Shown here one piece after another: positions 49,022 to 58,401 of a stretch of DNA of 64,000 nt; positions within the stretch are counted from its first letter, which is position 1, and each line of letters begins with the position of its first letter. The translations under genes and the position numbers were made by a program. Source of the DNA: Gammaproteobacteria bacterium (lineage in GTDB: Bacteria; Pseudomonadota; Gammaproteobacteria; Pseudomonadales; Azotimanducaceae); NCBI GenBank assembly GCA_009840545.1, contig VXNM01000008.1, positions 650,217 to 714,216 on the forward strand, read 5' to 3'. The notes beneath the pieces were generated by a model. That model was not told the origin of the DNA and made no database searches. It saw only the letters and a program-made list of their open reading frames with translations.

Positions 49022-50416
49022 CTATAAGAAGAACTTTGAGAGTTCCTCGTCTAACTGTAGTCCACGCAGGTTCTTTTTGACAATTTCCCCGGTCTCTGCG
49101 TTGAAAAGCAGGTTATAAGGTACACCCGTTACGCTGTATTTCGTCGGTGCCTCCGAATCGGGACCTATCCCAAGATTCGGCCACGGGAGGGACTCCTCCT
49201 CCGACGCAAGCTCCCAAGCTTCCTGAGACTCGTCGATCGTATAGGACACAATTTCAAAACCTTGTTCTTTGAACTTGCCGTAGGCCTCTTTGAGATGAGG
49301 AATTTCGGTTCTACACGGACCGCACCACGATGCCCAGAACTCGAGCAAAACCAGCTTCGAGTCTTGTTGGATGTCGCTTAGCTTGACTGGCGATCCATCC
49401 AGATCAACGGCGTCAAAATCTACGATGGGAGTACCAACCGCAATTTTGTCGCGTTTCGCTGCCAACTCCTGACGTTTCTTGTCTTGCTCAATTCGCTGTG
49501 CTACCCATGGATCTTCGGGTGCCATTTCTTTGAGTTCCGCAAGCGCTTCTGACATCCAATTTCCCATGACTAGCCACGTGGTCTCCAAAGTAAGCCTACG
49601 CGTTAGTGGGTCGGGATCGTTCATGGCAACAGTCATTCGTCCATCCGATTCAATTTTCAGAATCTTCTCAAACTGAAGCCGCCTAGCTTCGGCTTGCGCT
49701 TTGCGTCCTTCATCCGTCTCCGATTCGGGTTCCTTGAGCATGGCCTTATAGTCTCGATCTGCTTCAACATATTCCGTACTCGTTTTCCACGAATTGAATA
49801 CCGCATCGTTGTACTTGCCGCCTTCGACAACAAACCGAGCTCGCTCATCCATTGTGAGAGTTAGTTCGCCCGGTTCTACGATGAACTGTTGACCCTTGAC
49901 GGGAGCCATTCTCATACCGGATGGTGAAATCGAATCCAGAACATAAAAATATACGGCACGAATCTCATCCAACTCATAGGTGAGCGAAAACTTGCCGTCC
50001 ACAATAGGAGCTTCGACCAACACATTCGAGCCTCGTTGATTCGATGAGGCCATCGATGTAGCCGCCAAAGTACTCGACTTACCAGCACTCATACTTACCG
50101 GTGTCGCCATGGAGCTGCCAACCTTAACCGACTGGCCACTTGTACTTGATGCTTGACTCGACCCTTCGCCGTTACTCTTGTCTTGGGTGGTTGGTGCGGC
50201 TGCAATCGAAACAACTCCGGTAGGTTTGTCTTCAGCCGGAACAAAAATCTGAATCCGACCATTGGTGTAGACCGCAGACGTGTCGCCTTCCAATTTCATG
50301 GTGCCAATCTTGGCGGGTTCCGCCTCAACGTCTGTTTTCTCGACGTCTGCACTACTAGACGCAGAAATCGCCAGTGCAACAAGAAACACAAAGCTATTTA
50401 GAAGAGTTTTTTTCAT
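49022..50416 (-). CDS. TlpA-like periplasmic thioredoxin (copy 2)
   Basis: A 464-residue exported protein with a type I signal (LVALAISASSSADV) rather than a lipobox. After a short charged and Ser-rich part it has a DUF4369-like beta region (VEAPIVDGKFSLTYELDEI), a helical middle (about 205-310), and a C-terminal TlpA domain with WASWCGPC near 362-366 and the VTGVPYNLLFNAETG cis-Pro loop. It lacks the long acidic linkers and the DEMGG end of the other two. It follows the TonB receptor gene by 127 bases, after a terminator. Confidence 0.87.
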   Translation of the reverse strand: MKKTLLNSFVFLVALAISASSSADVEKTDVEAEPAKIGTMKLEGDTSAVYTNGRIQIFVPAEDKPTGVVSIAAAPTTQDKSNGEGSSQASSTSGQSVKVGSSMATPVSMSAGKSSTLAATSMASSNQRGSNVLVEAPIVDGKFSLTYELDEIRAVYFYVLDSISPSGMRMAPVKGQQFIVEPGELTLTMDERARFVVEGGKYNDAVFNSWKTSTEYVEADRDYKAMLKEPESETDEGRKAQAEARRLQFEKILKIESDGRMTVAMNDPDPLTRRLTLETTWLVMGNWMSEALAELKEMAPEDPWVAQRIEQDKKRQELAAKRDKIAVGTPIVDFDAVDLDGSPVKLSDIQQDSKLVLLEFWASWCGPCRTEIPHLKEAYGKFKEQGFEIVSYTIDESQEAWELASEEESLPWPNLGIGPDSEAPTKYSVTGVPYNLLFNAETGEIVKKNLRGLQLDEELSKFFL

Positions 50417-50483
50417 GCAAGGTTCTCCGTTAAGTGTTTTGAAGGGTTAGACCCGAATCCGATCGGCTAGTGCGGTGAACAGA

Positions 50484-50523
50484 CGAAAACGCCGGGCTTG
50501 CAAGAAAGATGCATGCCCGGCGT
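50484..50523 (-). terminator. Terminator after the first TonB receptor gene
   Basis: Minus-strand arms ACGCCGGGC and GCCCGGCGT (50515-50523 and 50489-50497), extended by TGCA/TGCA in the loop, are followed by TTTTCGT. It lies 20 bases after the receptor stop and upstream of the copy 2 gene. Confidence 0.85.
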
Positions 50524-50543
50524 ATCGTTGATCAAGTGCTACT

Positions 50544-53501
50544 TTACAGCGGCAAATTGAATGAGAGATTGTACATTTGGCCGTACAGCGGCGATCGACT
50601 GGTACTCGTATTGCTTATCACCTCGCCATTGGCGTTTGTGGTCAGAGACTTTCCGTAGCGATCAAACAGATTGTTCACGACAAACGATATTCTTCCACCC
50701 TCCACTACATCAGGAAGGTCGATCAAACCTCCAGGACCAATCGAGTAGCCAATGGTCAAGTCAAATGTCGTTGGAGGAGAGTATTGGCTCGTTACTCCCG
50801 CAAGAATGGTCTGAGTCTTGGATCTGTTCGAAAAATCCACGCTCACCTCGAGACCGCGATTCCCATAGGTAAACGTTCCATTCATGGACTTCTTGGATAC
50901 AACGCCGACGGCAGTCGATCCCCTTGTTACGCCTACAACACTCACCATCTCGTCGTTTTCGGGATCGGAAGGATCGATGATGTAGTCGAAATTATTGACA
51001 ATCGATCGCTTGAATTTCACGTCGAAATCACCCCGATCCGTTGAGGTTCCCCACAATATCTCATAGTCGGTTCCGCTCCGTTCAACGGACGATACGTTAA
51101 TCCAACGACGTTCCTGAACGTAGATGTCTTCCACACGATCAAAGAACGTATCGCTCGGTAGGTTGTTAGGGTCCACGATGAAGTTCGAGAGACGATTGAT
51201 CCGGTTCATGTAATCGACTTCGCTGTAGGTGGCGTTGAGTTGCAAGGAAGGCAAGAACTCCGGAGTGATCTCGAAACCAATAGAAACAGTGTCGGCGGTC
51301 TCAGGAAGGAGGTCCGCGTTTCCACCCTCGATGACCAACACATCTTGGTACTGCAAGCTGCCGTCGGGTTGTTGCAGGTAGATACCCCGAAACGGGTCAT
51401 TCGGATTGGTCTCTGTCGTCAGCAGTAATTGATTCAGTTGGGGTGCTACAAAAGCCGTTTGTTTGTTGTACTTCACACGAACGCTTTGCGAAGGTGTCCA
51501 AACAATCCCCAAACCCCAAGTATTTTCCTCTCCAGGTTCCATTAAGTCCTGCGGAGACTCGTTTCCGGTTTGATCATTGATATAGGTCACTTCCGGCGCA
51601 TCGTAGTTGTCGTTGCGGAAAGAACCTGTAGCTGTCAATCCTTCAACCCAAGGCATTGCGTTGTCATCACTGACAATCGGTACATTTACTTCCGCAAAAT
51701 ACGCGCGACTGGATCGCTCAGCTTCGGTATTGAAGCTGGCAACGTTGCTGACTGGAGACTGTTCGATTGCTCCTACGGCAAACTGGGTTGAGCTTTCCAA
51801 ACCTGTTGTGTCGATCGCCACACCCACAAGGCCTCGAATCATTCCTCCCCAGAACTGGTACAACTCACCTCGTACCAAGCCTTCGAGTCTAAACTGAGTA
51901 TTCATGCTATCGGCGGTCAAAGGTGTGGTGGAAATGAACTCTGACAAGTCGCCAAATGGATTCACAGCCGGAGGTGGCGGTCTCGAAACTCTACACAGTC
52001 CAAAGAAGAATGTGCCTCCCAAAGCAGCGCAAGATTCCGCGGTCTCGCCCGACAGGAAGGATGTAATGGGAGTCACTCCATCCGAATTCATGCCAGCACG
52101 AAGACCTGCCCGATCCATATCGAAGTGTCTCAGAGTCTCGGATTCTTCCGTGGTTTGTCCAATACTAAGCTTGTAATCGATGCGCGAAGTAACATCGCCT
52201 TCAAAGTTAAAGCTGAAGTCTACGGTTGTCGTATCCGTCTCATTGAATGGTTGCTCATAGTCTCGCCTTTGACCTCTCACGTGAACGGTTCGCCCAAATG
52301 GGTTAAATGGACTTCTACCGGTTAAGGATTCTCCTGTCAGCGTGATGTACCCTCTTAAGTTGAGAGTGTTTCTAGCCTCGACACGAACCTGGGCGTCCAC
52401 CGAAAGCACCGGACTTATGTCGCTTTGCACACCTGCCAGGAAGCTGTCACGGGTGGACTCAGGCAGAATGCTGTAGCCCTCCTGAGTCTGGGGACCCCAA
52501 CTGGGTTCCATCCACTGCGTAATTTGGTCTATAGAACTAGATTCATTGAATCCCATGGGCAATATTGCGTGGGTTAAGACCTCGGCCCTTTCCTTGTCTG
52601 CCGCTGACAATCCGTTGTATTCCGAAAGAGTTAGGATGTCACCATCTAGGCGATATGCGATAGGAAGGGACGTTCCGTCGGCAAGGCAGCAAAAACGGAT
52701 GTCAAATTGAGGTCCGGGAAATATGGATTGCTGAAAAAGCGTGACCTCGCGGTCGGATGCGTCCATTCCTGAGTGTGTCGAGCGCTGAAAAGCTCCCCGA
52801 AGATTCAGACCACCAAGTGAATGGTTCGCGTTGATCCCCACGCGATACTCGCTGAAGCCTTCGGTTCCTGGCCAGTCATATCCAATATTGACTTCGACAC
52901 GCTCAAAGTCCTTCTTCGTAATGATGTTCACCACACCGCCAACGGCATCGGACCCGTAGACTGCCGACGCTCCGTCAAGAATGAGCTCAATACGCTCGAC
53001 CATTGCAAGCGGAATCGAGGAAACGTCGGTTACGCCACCCAGAATGCCGTTGTAACCAATTCTCTTTCCGTCAACCAAAATTAGCGTGGACTCACTGCCG
53101 AGGCCGCGCAAATTCACGGTAGAGCTTCCCGAAAAGTTCTGAACGTTGTTCAGATTGCTTCCAAACTGCTCTGTAGTTGGGTTCAAGTTCTGAGGTAACT
53201 GTCGGAGAACTCGTTCCAGAGTGACCTCTCCACTAGCCCGAATATCGGCCTCGTCGATCACAATCAGCTGCCCGGCAACCTCGCCAGGATTCTGGCTCAA
53301 ACGAGTCCCGGTTACTACCATCTCTTCGATCTCTTCAGCCGGAATTTCGTCGTCGTCTTCTGATTCGTCTTCGTCTTCCTCTTGAGCCCAAGATACATTG
53401 GTCGCCAGGAGTAGGGCTAGGACCGATAAGGTCATTGCTAACCATCGTGAACGTATCGAAAACAATTCTTCGCCTTTGCGAGTCGTTCTTTTTCGTCGCA
53501 T
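50544..53501 (-). CDS. TonB-dependent outer-membrane receptor (copy A)
   Basis: A 985-residue receptor. Signal peptide ends near residue 39 (ATNVSWAQ), then a short acidic stretch (EEDEDESEDDDE). The plug domain shows VVTGTRLSQNP, VNLRGLGSESTLILVDGKR and DGASAVYGSDAVGGVVNIITKK. The rest is a 22-strand barrel. Four Cys occur: an adjacent pair (RFCCLAD) and a second pair (ESCAALGG and FGLCRV), likely in external loops. The C-terminus ends SFNLPL, not the common aromatic residue. The ligand is unknown. No typical siderophore genes are nearby. Confidence 0.9.
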   Translation of the reverse strand: MRRKRTTRKGEELFSIRSRWLAMTLSVLALLLATNVSWAQEEDEDESEDDDEIPAEEIEEMVVTGTRLSQNPGEVAGQLIVIDEADIRASGEVTLERVLRQLPQNLNPTTEQFGSNLNNVQNFSGSSTVNLRGLGSESTLILVDGKRIGYNGILGGVTDVSSIPLAMVERIELILDGASAVYGSDAVGGVVNIITKKDFERVEVNIGYDWPGTEGFSEYRVGINANHSLGGLNLRGAFQRSTHSGMDASDREVTLFQQSIFPGPQFDIRFCCLADGTSLPIAYRLDGDILTLSEYNGLSAADKERAEVLTHAILPMGFNESSSIDQITQWMEPSWGPQTQEGYSILPESTRDSFLAGVQSDISPVLSVDAQVRVEARNTLNLRGYITLTGESLTGRSPFNPFGRTVHVRGQRRDYEQPFNETDTTTVDFSFNFEGDVTSRIDYKLSIGQTTEESETLRHFDMDRAGLRAGMNSDGVTPITSFLSGETAESCAALGGTFFFGLCRVSRPPPPAVNPFGDLSEFISTTPLTADSMNTQFRLEGLVRGELYQFWGGMIRGLVGVAIDTTGLESSTQFAVGAIEQSPVSNVASFNTEAERSSRAYFAEVNVPIVSDDNAMPWVEGLTATGSFRNDNYDAPEVTYINDQTGNESPQDLMEPGEENTWGLGIVWTPSQSVRVKYNKQTAFVAPQLNQLLLTTETNPNDPFRGIYLQQPDGSLQYQDVLVIEGGNADLLPETADTVSIGFEITPEFLPSLQLNATYSEVDYMNRINRLSNFIVDPNNLPSDTFFDRVEDIYVQERRWINVSSVERSGTDYEILWGTSTDRGDFDVKFKRSIVNNFDYIIDPSDPENDEMVSVVGVTRGSTAVGVVSKKSMNGTFTYGNRGLEVSVDFSNRSKTQTILAGVTSQYSPPTTFDLTIGYSIGPGGLIDLPDVVEGGRISFVVNNLFDRYGKSLTTNANGEVISNTSTSRSPLYGQMYNLSFNLPL

Positions 53502-53832
53502 GATTTCCTCGTTCGCCTAAAGCTTCACTCGCACATTTTACAACCTACCTAGGTGAAGACACTATTTAACGTAATTGAAAACTGTGCACATCTAGCGCAC
53601 AACTTTCGAAGTGAATTGGGATTCCGCGAATACGGCTCTGAGTCACCACAACGGTTGATGAGTATCGAGTCAGCTTCAATTTAACTCATCAAGTGACCCT
53701 GCAGCCCGTTAGCAAGCCATGAACCAATAGCTCAAGCGTTTTGTCAATTCGAATGAGTTCGATTGTGGTGAAGTTTCCGAGCTCGACGGCTCCAAACCTA
53801 CTGCATACTCTCGACAGAAGGTAGTCTTCCAC

Positions 53833-53863
53833 AAAAAAATGTGCCCCTCGAAAGGGGCACATT
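53833..53863 (-). terminator. Terminator after the second TonB receptor gene
   Basis: Minus-strand arms AATGTGCCCCT and AGGGGCACATT form an 11-bp stem with a 4-base loop, followed by seven T. It lies 62 bases after the receptor stop. The rest of the 53502-53924 gap shows no gene and no clear promoter. Confidence 0.92.
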
Positions 53864-53924
53864 CCTGTTTAATGGCTTGCGCTTGCGGACGTTGTTCGTC
53901 GTCCGACTTGCGCAGCTACATAAC

Positions 53925-56900
53925 CTACTGTTGGTGCATCATGTAGCGAACACTAAGTGAGAAGATTTGACCTCTTCCATTCCAACGAGAAGGATCGTAG
54001 GGTAGTCCTGATCGAACCGTCAAAGGTGAAAATCTGTCAAATACATTCAGTCCTGAGAGCTGAACCTCAAAGTTGTTATCGAATCGATACTTGAAGGTTG
54101 CATCCACTACGGTGAGGGATGCGACTTCCAGTGCCAGCCAAGACGTGAAATCGAACAGAGCGAAATCTGCGCAACGACCGACTTGGTTGAGTTTTTGCTG
54201 GATCGAACAATAGTGTGCGAATTCATTCAAGTAGCCCGGAGTGTATCGAGCAATCATGCTTGCACTCATCCTGTTTCGGTCCCAAAACATTTGCACTGTC
54301 GTTCGATACCGATCCGGTGAGATAGCAGTTCCCAGCGAGGAAAACACCAATCCGGGGAACGGTTCGTTGTAGTCCTCCAACTTTCGGTGATAATGCAATC
54401 GAGTCTCGAGTGTCCCAAGTCTTTGGGTTCCAAATCGATACAAGAAATGAGTGTCAACGGTTGTGCTCTGTCGAACTTCGGCATTGAAGTAGTCGAAATT
54501 AAGCGCAATCAGGTCGCCTCTTTCATTGCGAACAGCAATCGCGTCGGATTGAAGCGATAACGGCTCGCGGAAATATGAAGCGGTGTGCTCAATCTGACCC
54601 TTAAACGAAGTAGACACATAGGACACTTCCATTTCAAGACCACTGAGGAATTGCGGCCACCACTTGACCCTGAGCGAGTGGCTTTCGCCAACAGATGCCT
54701 CTAGATCAGGATTTGCATAAGAGTACCGATAGGGCACGATCTCATGAAAGGTTGGACCGTCCGGATCATAGAGATCCAGAATGTCATACGTCTGCCATTC
54801 GAAGTCCTCATAGGTATCGAACAATTCCGAAATCAATGGTTGCTGAATGGTACGCGAATAGTTCGCAGTGATTCGCATGTCGGTTCTCGGGTAGTAAACT
54901 ACACCGACATTGGGCACATCGTCCGACTCTTTGTACTGCTCCATCGGAACATCCTCAGCAGCATCGTAGCCAATGTTGTAGCCTATTCCCTCGTTGTTCC
55001 AATCCGTAGATTCGACATCCCAAACTTCCACTTCGGTTTCAATTTCAAAGTCTACGTCGATTCCACCACCAACGGCTCCCCATGAAGAATCCATTGTTCT
55101 TATATTCTTCAATGTCAGGTGAACCGATTGGCCCCACCATCCTGCGTGTTGTTCAGTCATGATGGGAATCCAAACTTCGCCGAAATAGCTTTCATTGCGA
55201 TAGGCGGGTTGCGATGTTCCATTCCAGACAGCGTTGTAGTCAAACTCATAGTTGAAAACACCAGTACTAACCGCGAAACGGTTTTCATATCTTCGAACTC
55301 TTCGGGTGTGTCCGATGACGTAACTAATCTCGTCACCACGAAACTCGAACAAGAAGCCCTTAATGTTGAATCCGTATTCGGTTGTTTGATTCAATCCTAT
55401 GGATTTCGAACTCTCGCCAAGGAAGTTGCCAAAGGAGTTGGTTTGTTGGGTACCGTTGCCAAAGAAGTTGAATGCTTCCTCAGGATCGGGACTGGCCAAC
55501 CTTCTATAGAATTCCTCTGTACCGTCAGCATACCTTTCCTTTCGAAGCGAAACTGAGAAGTTACGTCGATTTGTCTCGGTACGGCTTTCTCTAATGTAGG
55601 CTTCCAATGTCTGCTGTGATCTGAAATTCCATTCGAATCCCACAGTAGCAGTGTTGTTTTCCGTAATTATATCAGAGTAGGGTGAGGGTAGCAGTCCGTT
55701 TTCTTGCTCCAAACCCGGCGCATATGACACGTGCATAGGCACATCAAACGGGTTGTGGGCATTGGACGCAGGCACAACAATGGATATGAACGGTAGTTGA
55801 TTCACTTGCTTTGAGTAGGACTTTGAATAAAGACCATCTACGAACACCTTGAATCCTTGGAAGATCTCATGCTGAAGATTGATCGTGGCACCGTCCCGTC
55901 CAGTATGAGCTCCGTTTTCACGCGGAATCCGATCATAGGGATTGATATGTTCTGGCTGTGACCAAAATCCGCCTACCGGTCCAGAATTGAAATCTGAGAT
56001 ATCTGCTCCCACTCCGTTGTGATCGGGCGGAAGCTGCCACGAGACCAGTTTCTCCTCGTCGGTGGTAAATGTGCCGTCACAGTACCAATTGCTGGAGTAT
56101 GGACCCGGAAACACATTGCTGCAGTTCCAGTGACGCACAATTCCTGGCTGTCCGACATTGTAGTTACGATAATCGAACTCGGGACCCATCGTATCGCGAT
56201 AGTCTCGTGTAGTGTAGCCAGTCTTTGCATTGAGAATCGGTTCCTGTTCGTTCTGACTGAATGTAACGGTTGCATTTCCCCTTCCCCAAGTCAGCCCAAA
56301 CGTCATGCCAGCGTTGAAGAGGTCACTACCTGTTCCGCTGCGCTCATCTTTGACATCTAATGTCATTCCGCGATAGTTTTTCTTTGTGATGAAGTTCACA
56401 ACGCCCGAAATTGCGTCGGAGCCGTACACTGCAGAACCACCATCCAACTGAATCTCGACTCGTTCGATTGCTTCCATCGGAATGCCGAGAATGTTGACGA
56501 TGTCGCGTTCGGATCCACCGTAGCCAGCAACCCGTCGTCCATTCAGTAACACCAACGTATTACTCGAACCGAGTCCTTGAAGGTTGATAGATGCTAGGTC
56601 GTAGGCACCGTAGATGCCTCCAGAATCGCCAGCCAGATCGTCTCCCGTTCGAAACATGTTGGCAGTCTGTGGATTGGTTGAATTGAATTGCCATGGCACA
56701 GTTCGGAAGAAATCATCTAACGTTGACGCTCCCGTAAGTGCGATATCTTCGGCGGTATAGGAATGAACCAATGCCGTCGGGTCTGCAACTGGCAACCGAG
56801 TACCAGTGACCTCCAATGTTTCCATCGGTCCGTCGTCGGCTTCAGCTGCCTCTGCTACTTCCGAGGCATCTTCGTCGGATGCTTCATCCGTAGCTACTTC

Positions 56901-57134
56901 CTCAGACTCACTATCTGCATCGCCATCTTCGGATTCATTTTGCGCTTCATCTTCGCTCGCGATCTCTTCGGCTTCTTCAACATCGCTTTGATCCGTCGCA
57001 ACCTCCGTTGAAGTGTCCTCTTCCTGAGCCGTCAAAGTTCCTGCTGAAAAAACCAAACCAACAATTGCCAACACCGCGGGAATTCCGAAGCGAAGCAACT
57101 GTGGCTTTGTTGATTGTGTTAATCGGTCTTGCAC
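53925..57134 (-). CDS. TonB-dependent outer-membrane receptor with long acidic N-terminal segment (copy B)
   Basis: A 1069-residue receptor. The signal peptide (AVLAIVGLVFSAGTLTAQ) is followed by a run of some 65 residues made mostly of Glu, Asp, Ser and Ala (about 37-103). The plug follows: LEVTGTRLP, NLQGLGSSNTLVLLNGRR, DGGSAVYGSDAISGVVNFITKK. The barrel has four Cys in two sets (HWNCSN and WYCDG; HYCSI and GRCAD). It ends YMMHQQ rather than an aromatic residue. The start is GTG, eight bases after GGAGG. It is related to the copy A receptor but clearly diverged. The ligand is unknown. Confidence 0.9.
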   Translation of the reverse strand: MQDRLTQSTKPQLLRFGIPAVLAIVGLVFSAGTLTAQEEDTSTEVATDQSDVEEAEEIASEDEAQNESEDGDADSESEEVATDEASDEDASEVAEAAEADDGPMETLEVTGTRLPVADPTALVHSYTAEDIALTGASTLDDFFRTVPWQFNSTNPQTANMFRTGDDLAGDSGGIYGAYDLASINLQGLGSSNTLVLLNGRRVAGYGGSERDIVNILGIPMEAIERVEIQLDGGSAVYGSDAISGVVNFITKKNYRGMTLDVKDERSGTGSDLFNAGMTFGLTWGRGNATVTFSQNEQEPILNAKTGYTTRDYRDTMGPEFDYRNYNVGQPGIVRHWNCSNVFPGPYSSNWYCDGTFTTDEEKLVSWQLPPDHNGVGADISDFNSGPVGGFWSQPEHINPYDRIPRENGAHTGRDGATINLQHEIFQGFKVFVDGLYSKSYSKQVNQLPFISIVVPASNAHNPFDVPMHVSYAPGLEQENGLLPSPYSDIITENNTATVGFEWNFRSQQTLEAYIRESRTETNRRNFSVSLRKERYADGTEEFYRRLASPDPEEAFNFFGNGTQQTNSFGNFLGESSKSIGLNQTTEYGFNIKGFLFEFRGDEISYVIGHTRRVRRYENRFAVSTGVFNYEFDYNAVWNGTSQPAYRNESYFGEVWIPIMTEQHAGWWGQSVHLTLKNIRTMDSSWGAVGGGIDVDFEIETEVEVWDVESTDWNNEGIGYNIGYDAAEDVPMEQYKESDDVPNVGVVYYPRTDMRITANYSRTIQQPLISELFDTYEDFEWQTYDILDLYDPDGPTFHEIVPYRYSYANPDLEASVGESHSLRVKWWPQFLSGLEMEVSYVSTSFKGQIEHTASYFREPLSLQSDAIAVRNERGDLIALNFDYFNAEVRQSTTVDTHFLYRFGTQRLGTLETRLHYHRKLEDYNEPFPGLVFSSLGTAISPDRYRTTVQMFWDRNRMSASMIARYTPGYLNEFAHYCSIQQKLNQVGRCADFALFDFTSWLALEVASLTVVDATFKYRFDNNFEVQLSGLNVFDRFSPLTVRSGLPYDPSRWNGRGQIFSLSVRYMMHQQ

Positions 57135-57248
57135 TGAATGTTCCTCCCTTAAAGTACTTAATCAGTATCCGCCATATAGCTCTGCGAACCCATTTCTGAA
57201 TTCGACAGAGCAGTGCGTTTCAACTAAGTGTCATAAACGCACGAAATG

Positions 57249-57278
57249 ATTATAGTCACAAAATGGAAAAAATAGCAA
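57249..57278 (-). promoter_or_regulatory. Promoter of the second TonB receptor
   Basis: On the minus strand a perfect TATAAT -10 (57249-57254) is preceded by TTGCTA (57273-57278) with an 18-base spacer. The expected start lies near 57242, giving a leader of about 108 nt. Confidence 0.55.
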
Positions 57279-57849
57279 GAGAATTTGGAGAAAGTTCGTG
57301 TAGTGTCAGGCAGCTTTTGCAGGTACCTTTTGGGGCTGAATTGCTGAATGGTTTTGCCGGTGAGTTGCCTTTCTAATGCGACTGTGTGTTCTTGTAGCTG
57401 AGGTGTCGATTACTTGAAGCTTCCTTTCAGATGTCCGCATTTCTCCACGTACTTTCACCGGATACTAGTTCATGGTGCAAACTTCCTGCCGTTCATCACT
57501 GATGCCAGATACAAGACTGCAAACCAAAAAAAGTAAACGAGGCGGTTTACTTCCGTAATCCCGCTGGGGATGACAGTTGCGTCTTTAAAGCAATCTCGCC
57601 GACGCTATCGAGACCGTAGGTCATGAGAATTACTTCAACGGAAGTGCAAGTCAACAATCATGACCCAAACCTGTGCGGACCAAGCGCTCTGGCTTGGCTT
57701 GAAGAAGCAACAAGAGGAATCCTGACGCGAGCCTGGGTTACCGAACGCAACCATTCCGTAGCGAGACTCCCAAATATGTTTGTTCTACTCTTTATTAAGT
57801 CCTTAATTTCGGCAATCTGAGGTTTTGAAAGGCTATGCGCCTTTACCTG
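57279..57849. other. Gene-poor spacer
   Basis: This 571-base stretch has no supported gene. A 65-residue plus-strand frame at 57623-57820 has no binding site and no recognisable features. The stretch lies between the receptor promoter and a TlpA-family gene remnant, and may be further decayed sequence. Confidence 0.4.
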
Positions 57850-58190
57850 GTGGTGATGAAATTCTGCTCAACGCTCCAAGAAACAGAGCTATGTTCTACT
57901 TCGTTCAGGCTTTGCTGATTGTTCCGGTCAATTCGATCTATTCCCCAATCAAAAGTTCCCCTGCCTGAGGGACCTCCCTTGCGTTTTTAACCCCGCCAAT
58001 GCTTCCATGGGTTACGACAACAAAAGCTCTCGTCAAATCGAACCCCTGCGGAGCGGACTCTTGGTTTTCCCTTCTTGCTGTTGTTCCAGCTGAATCCTCG
58101 CCTTCCGATTCGTGCAACGCTTTCACCGTCTCTGCGGCCATGTACTCAAAGCGGAACACAAAGTCCTAAGAATCACCGACCACTCTATGA
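57850..58190 (-). pseudogene. Remnant of a DUF4369-TlpA lipoprotein gene
   Basis: Translated on the minus strand, this region aligns without large gaps to the N-terminal part of the flanking lipoproteins. EYMAAE matches ELIAVE; an acidic/polar stretch follows; FDLTRAFVVVTH matches VDWSTATVSVTH; IELTGTISKA matches FEVTGEIEKA; ALFLGALSRISS matches ALLVPNGAAISM. Stops interrupt the frame at least three times in the last 40 codons and another stop lies just before the start of similarity. No thioredoxin domain follows. This is a decayed third copy of the acidic lipoprotein type. Confidence 0.6.
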
Positions 58191-58308
58191 CGCTTCACAA
58201 CTACGACAAGAAGTCCCAAGATTCTTACTATATATAGATATAGTTTCAATCACATTACTCTTCTGATTCTTAGTAGGCAGGCTCAACTTGAGCTATGGTC
58301 TGCCCTGC

Positions 58309-58342
58309 AAAAAAATCGGGCGAATGTGAACATTCGCCCGAT
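58309..58342 (-). terminator. Terminator after the third TlpA-like gene
   Basis: Minus-strand arms ATCGGGCGAATG and CATTCGCCCGAT form a perfect 12-bp stem with a 4-base loop, followed by seven T. It lies 59 bases after the lipoprotein stop. Confidence 0.93.
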
Positions 58343-58401
58343 CAATCAGCAATTGCCGGCCCGCACCCCATTTCTGGGCACGTTAGCCAGCTTGTATTGC
58401 G

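Noticed and set aside
57623..57820. 65-codon plus-strand frame in the spacer upstream of receptor B
   Set aside because: No ribosome-binding site or recognised motif. A transposase-like reading of its hydrophobic end was considered but cannot be supported.
58227..58244. AT-rich palindrome actatat/atatagt
   Set aside because: Seven-base arms made only of A, C, G and T steps common in AT-rich spacers; not tied to any gene and not repeated convincingly in the window.
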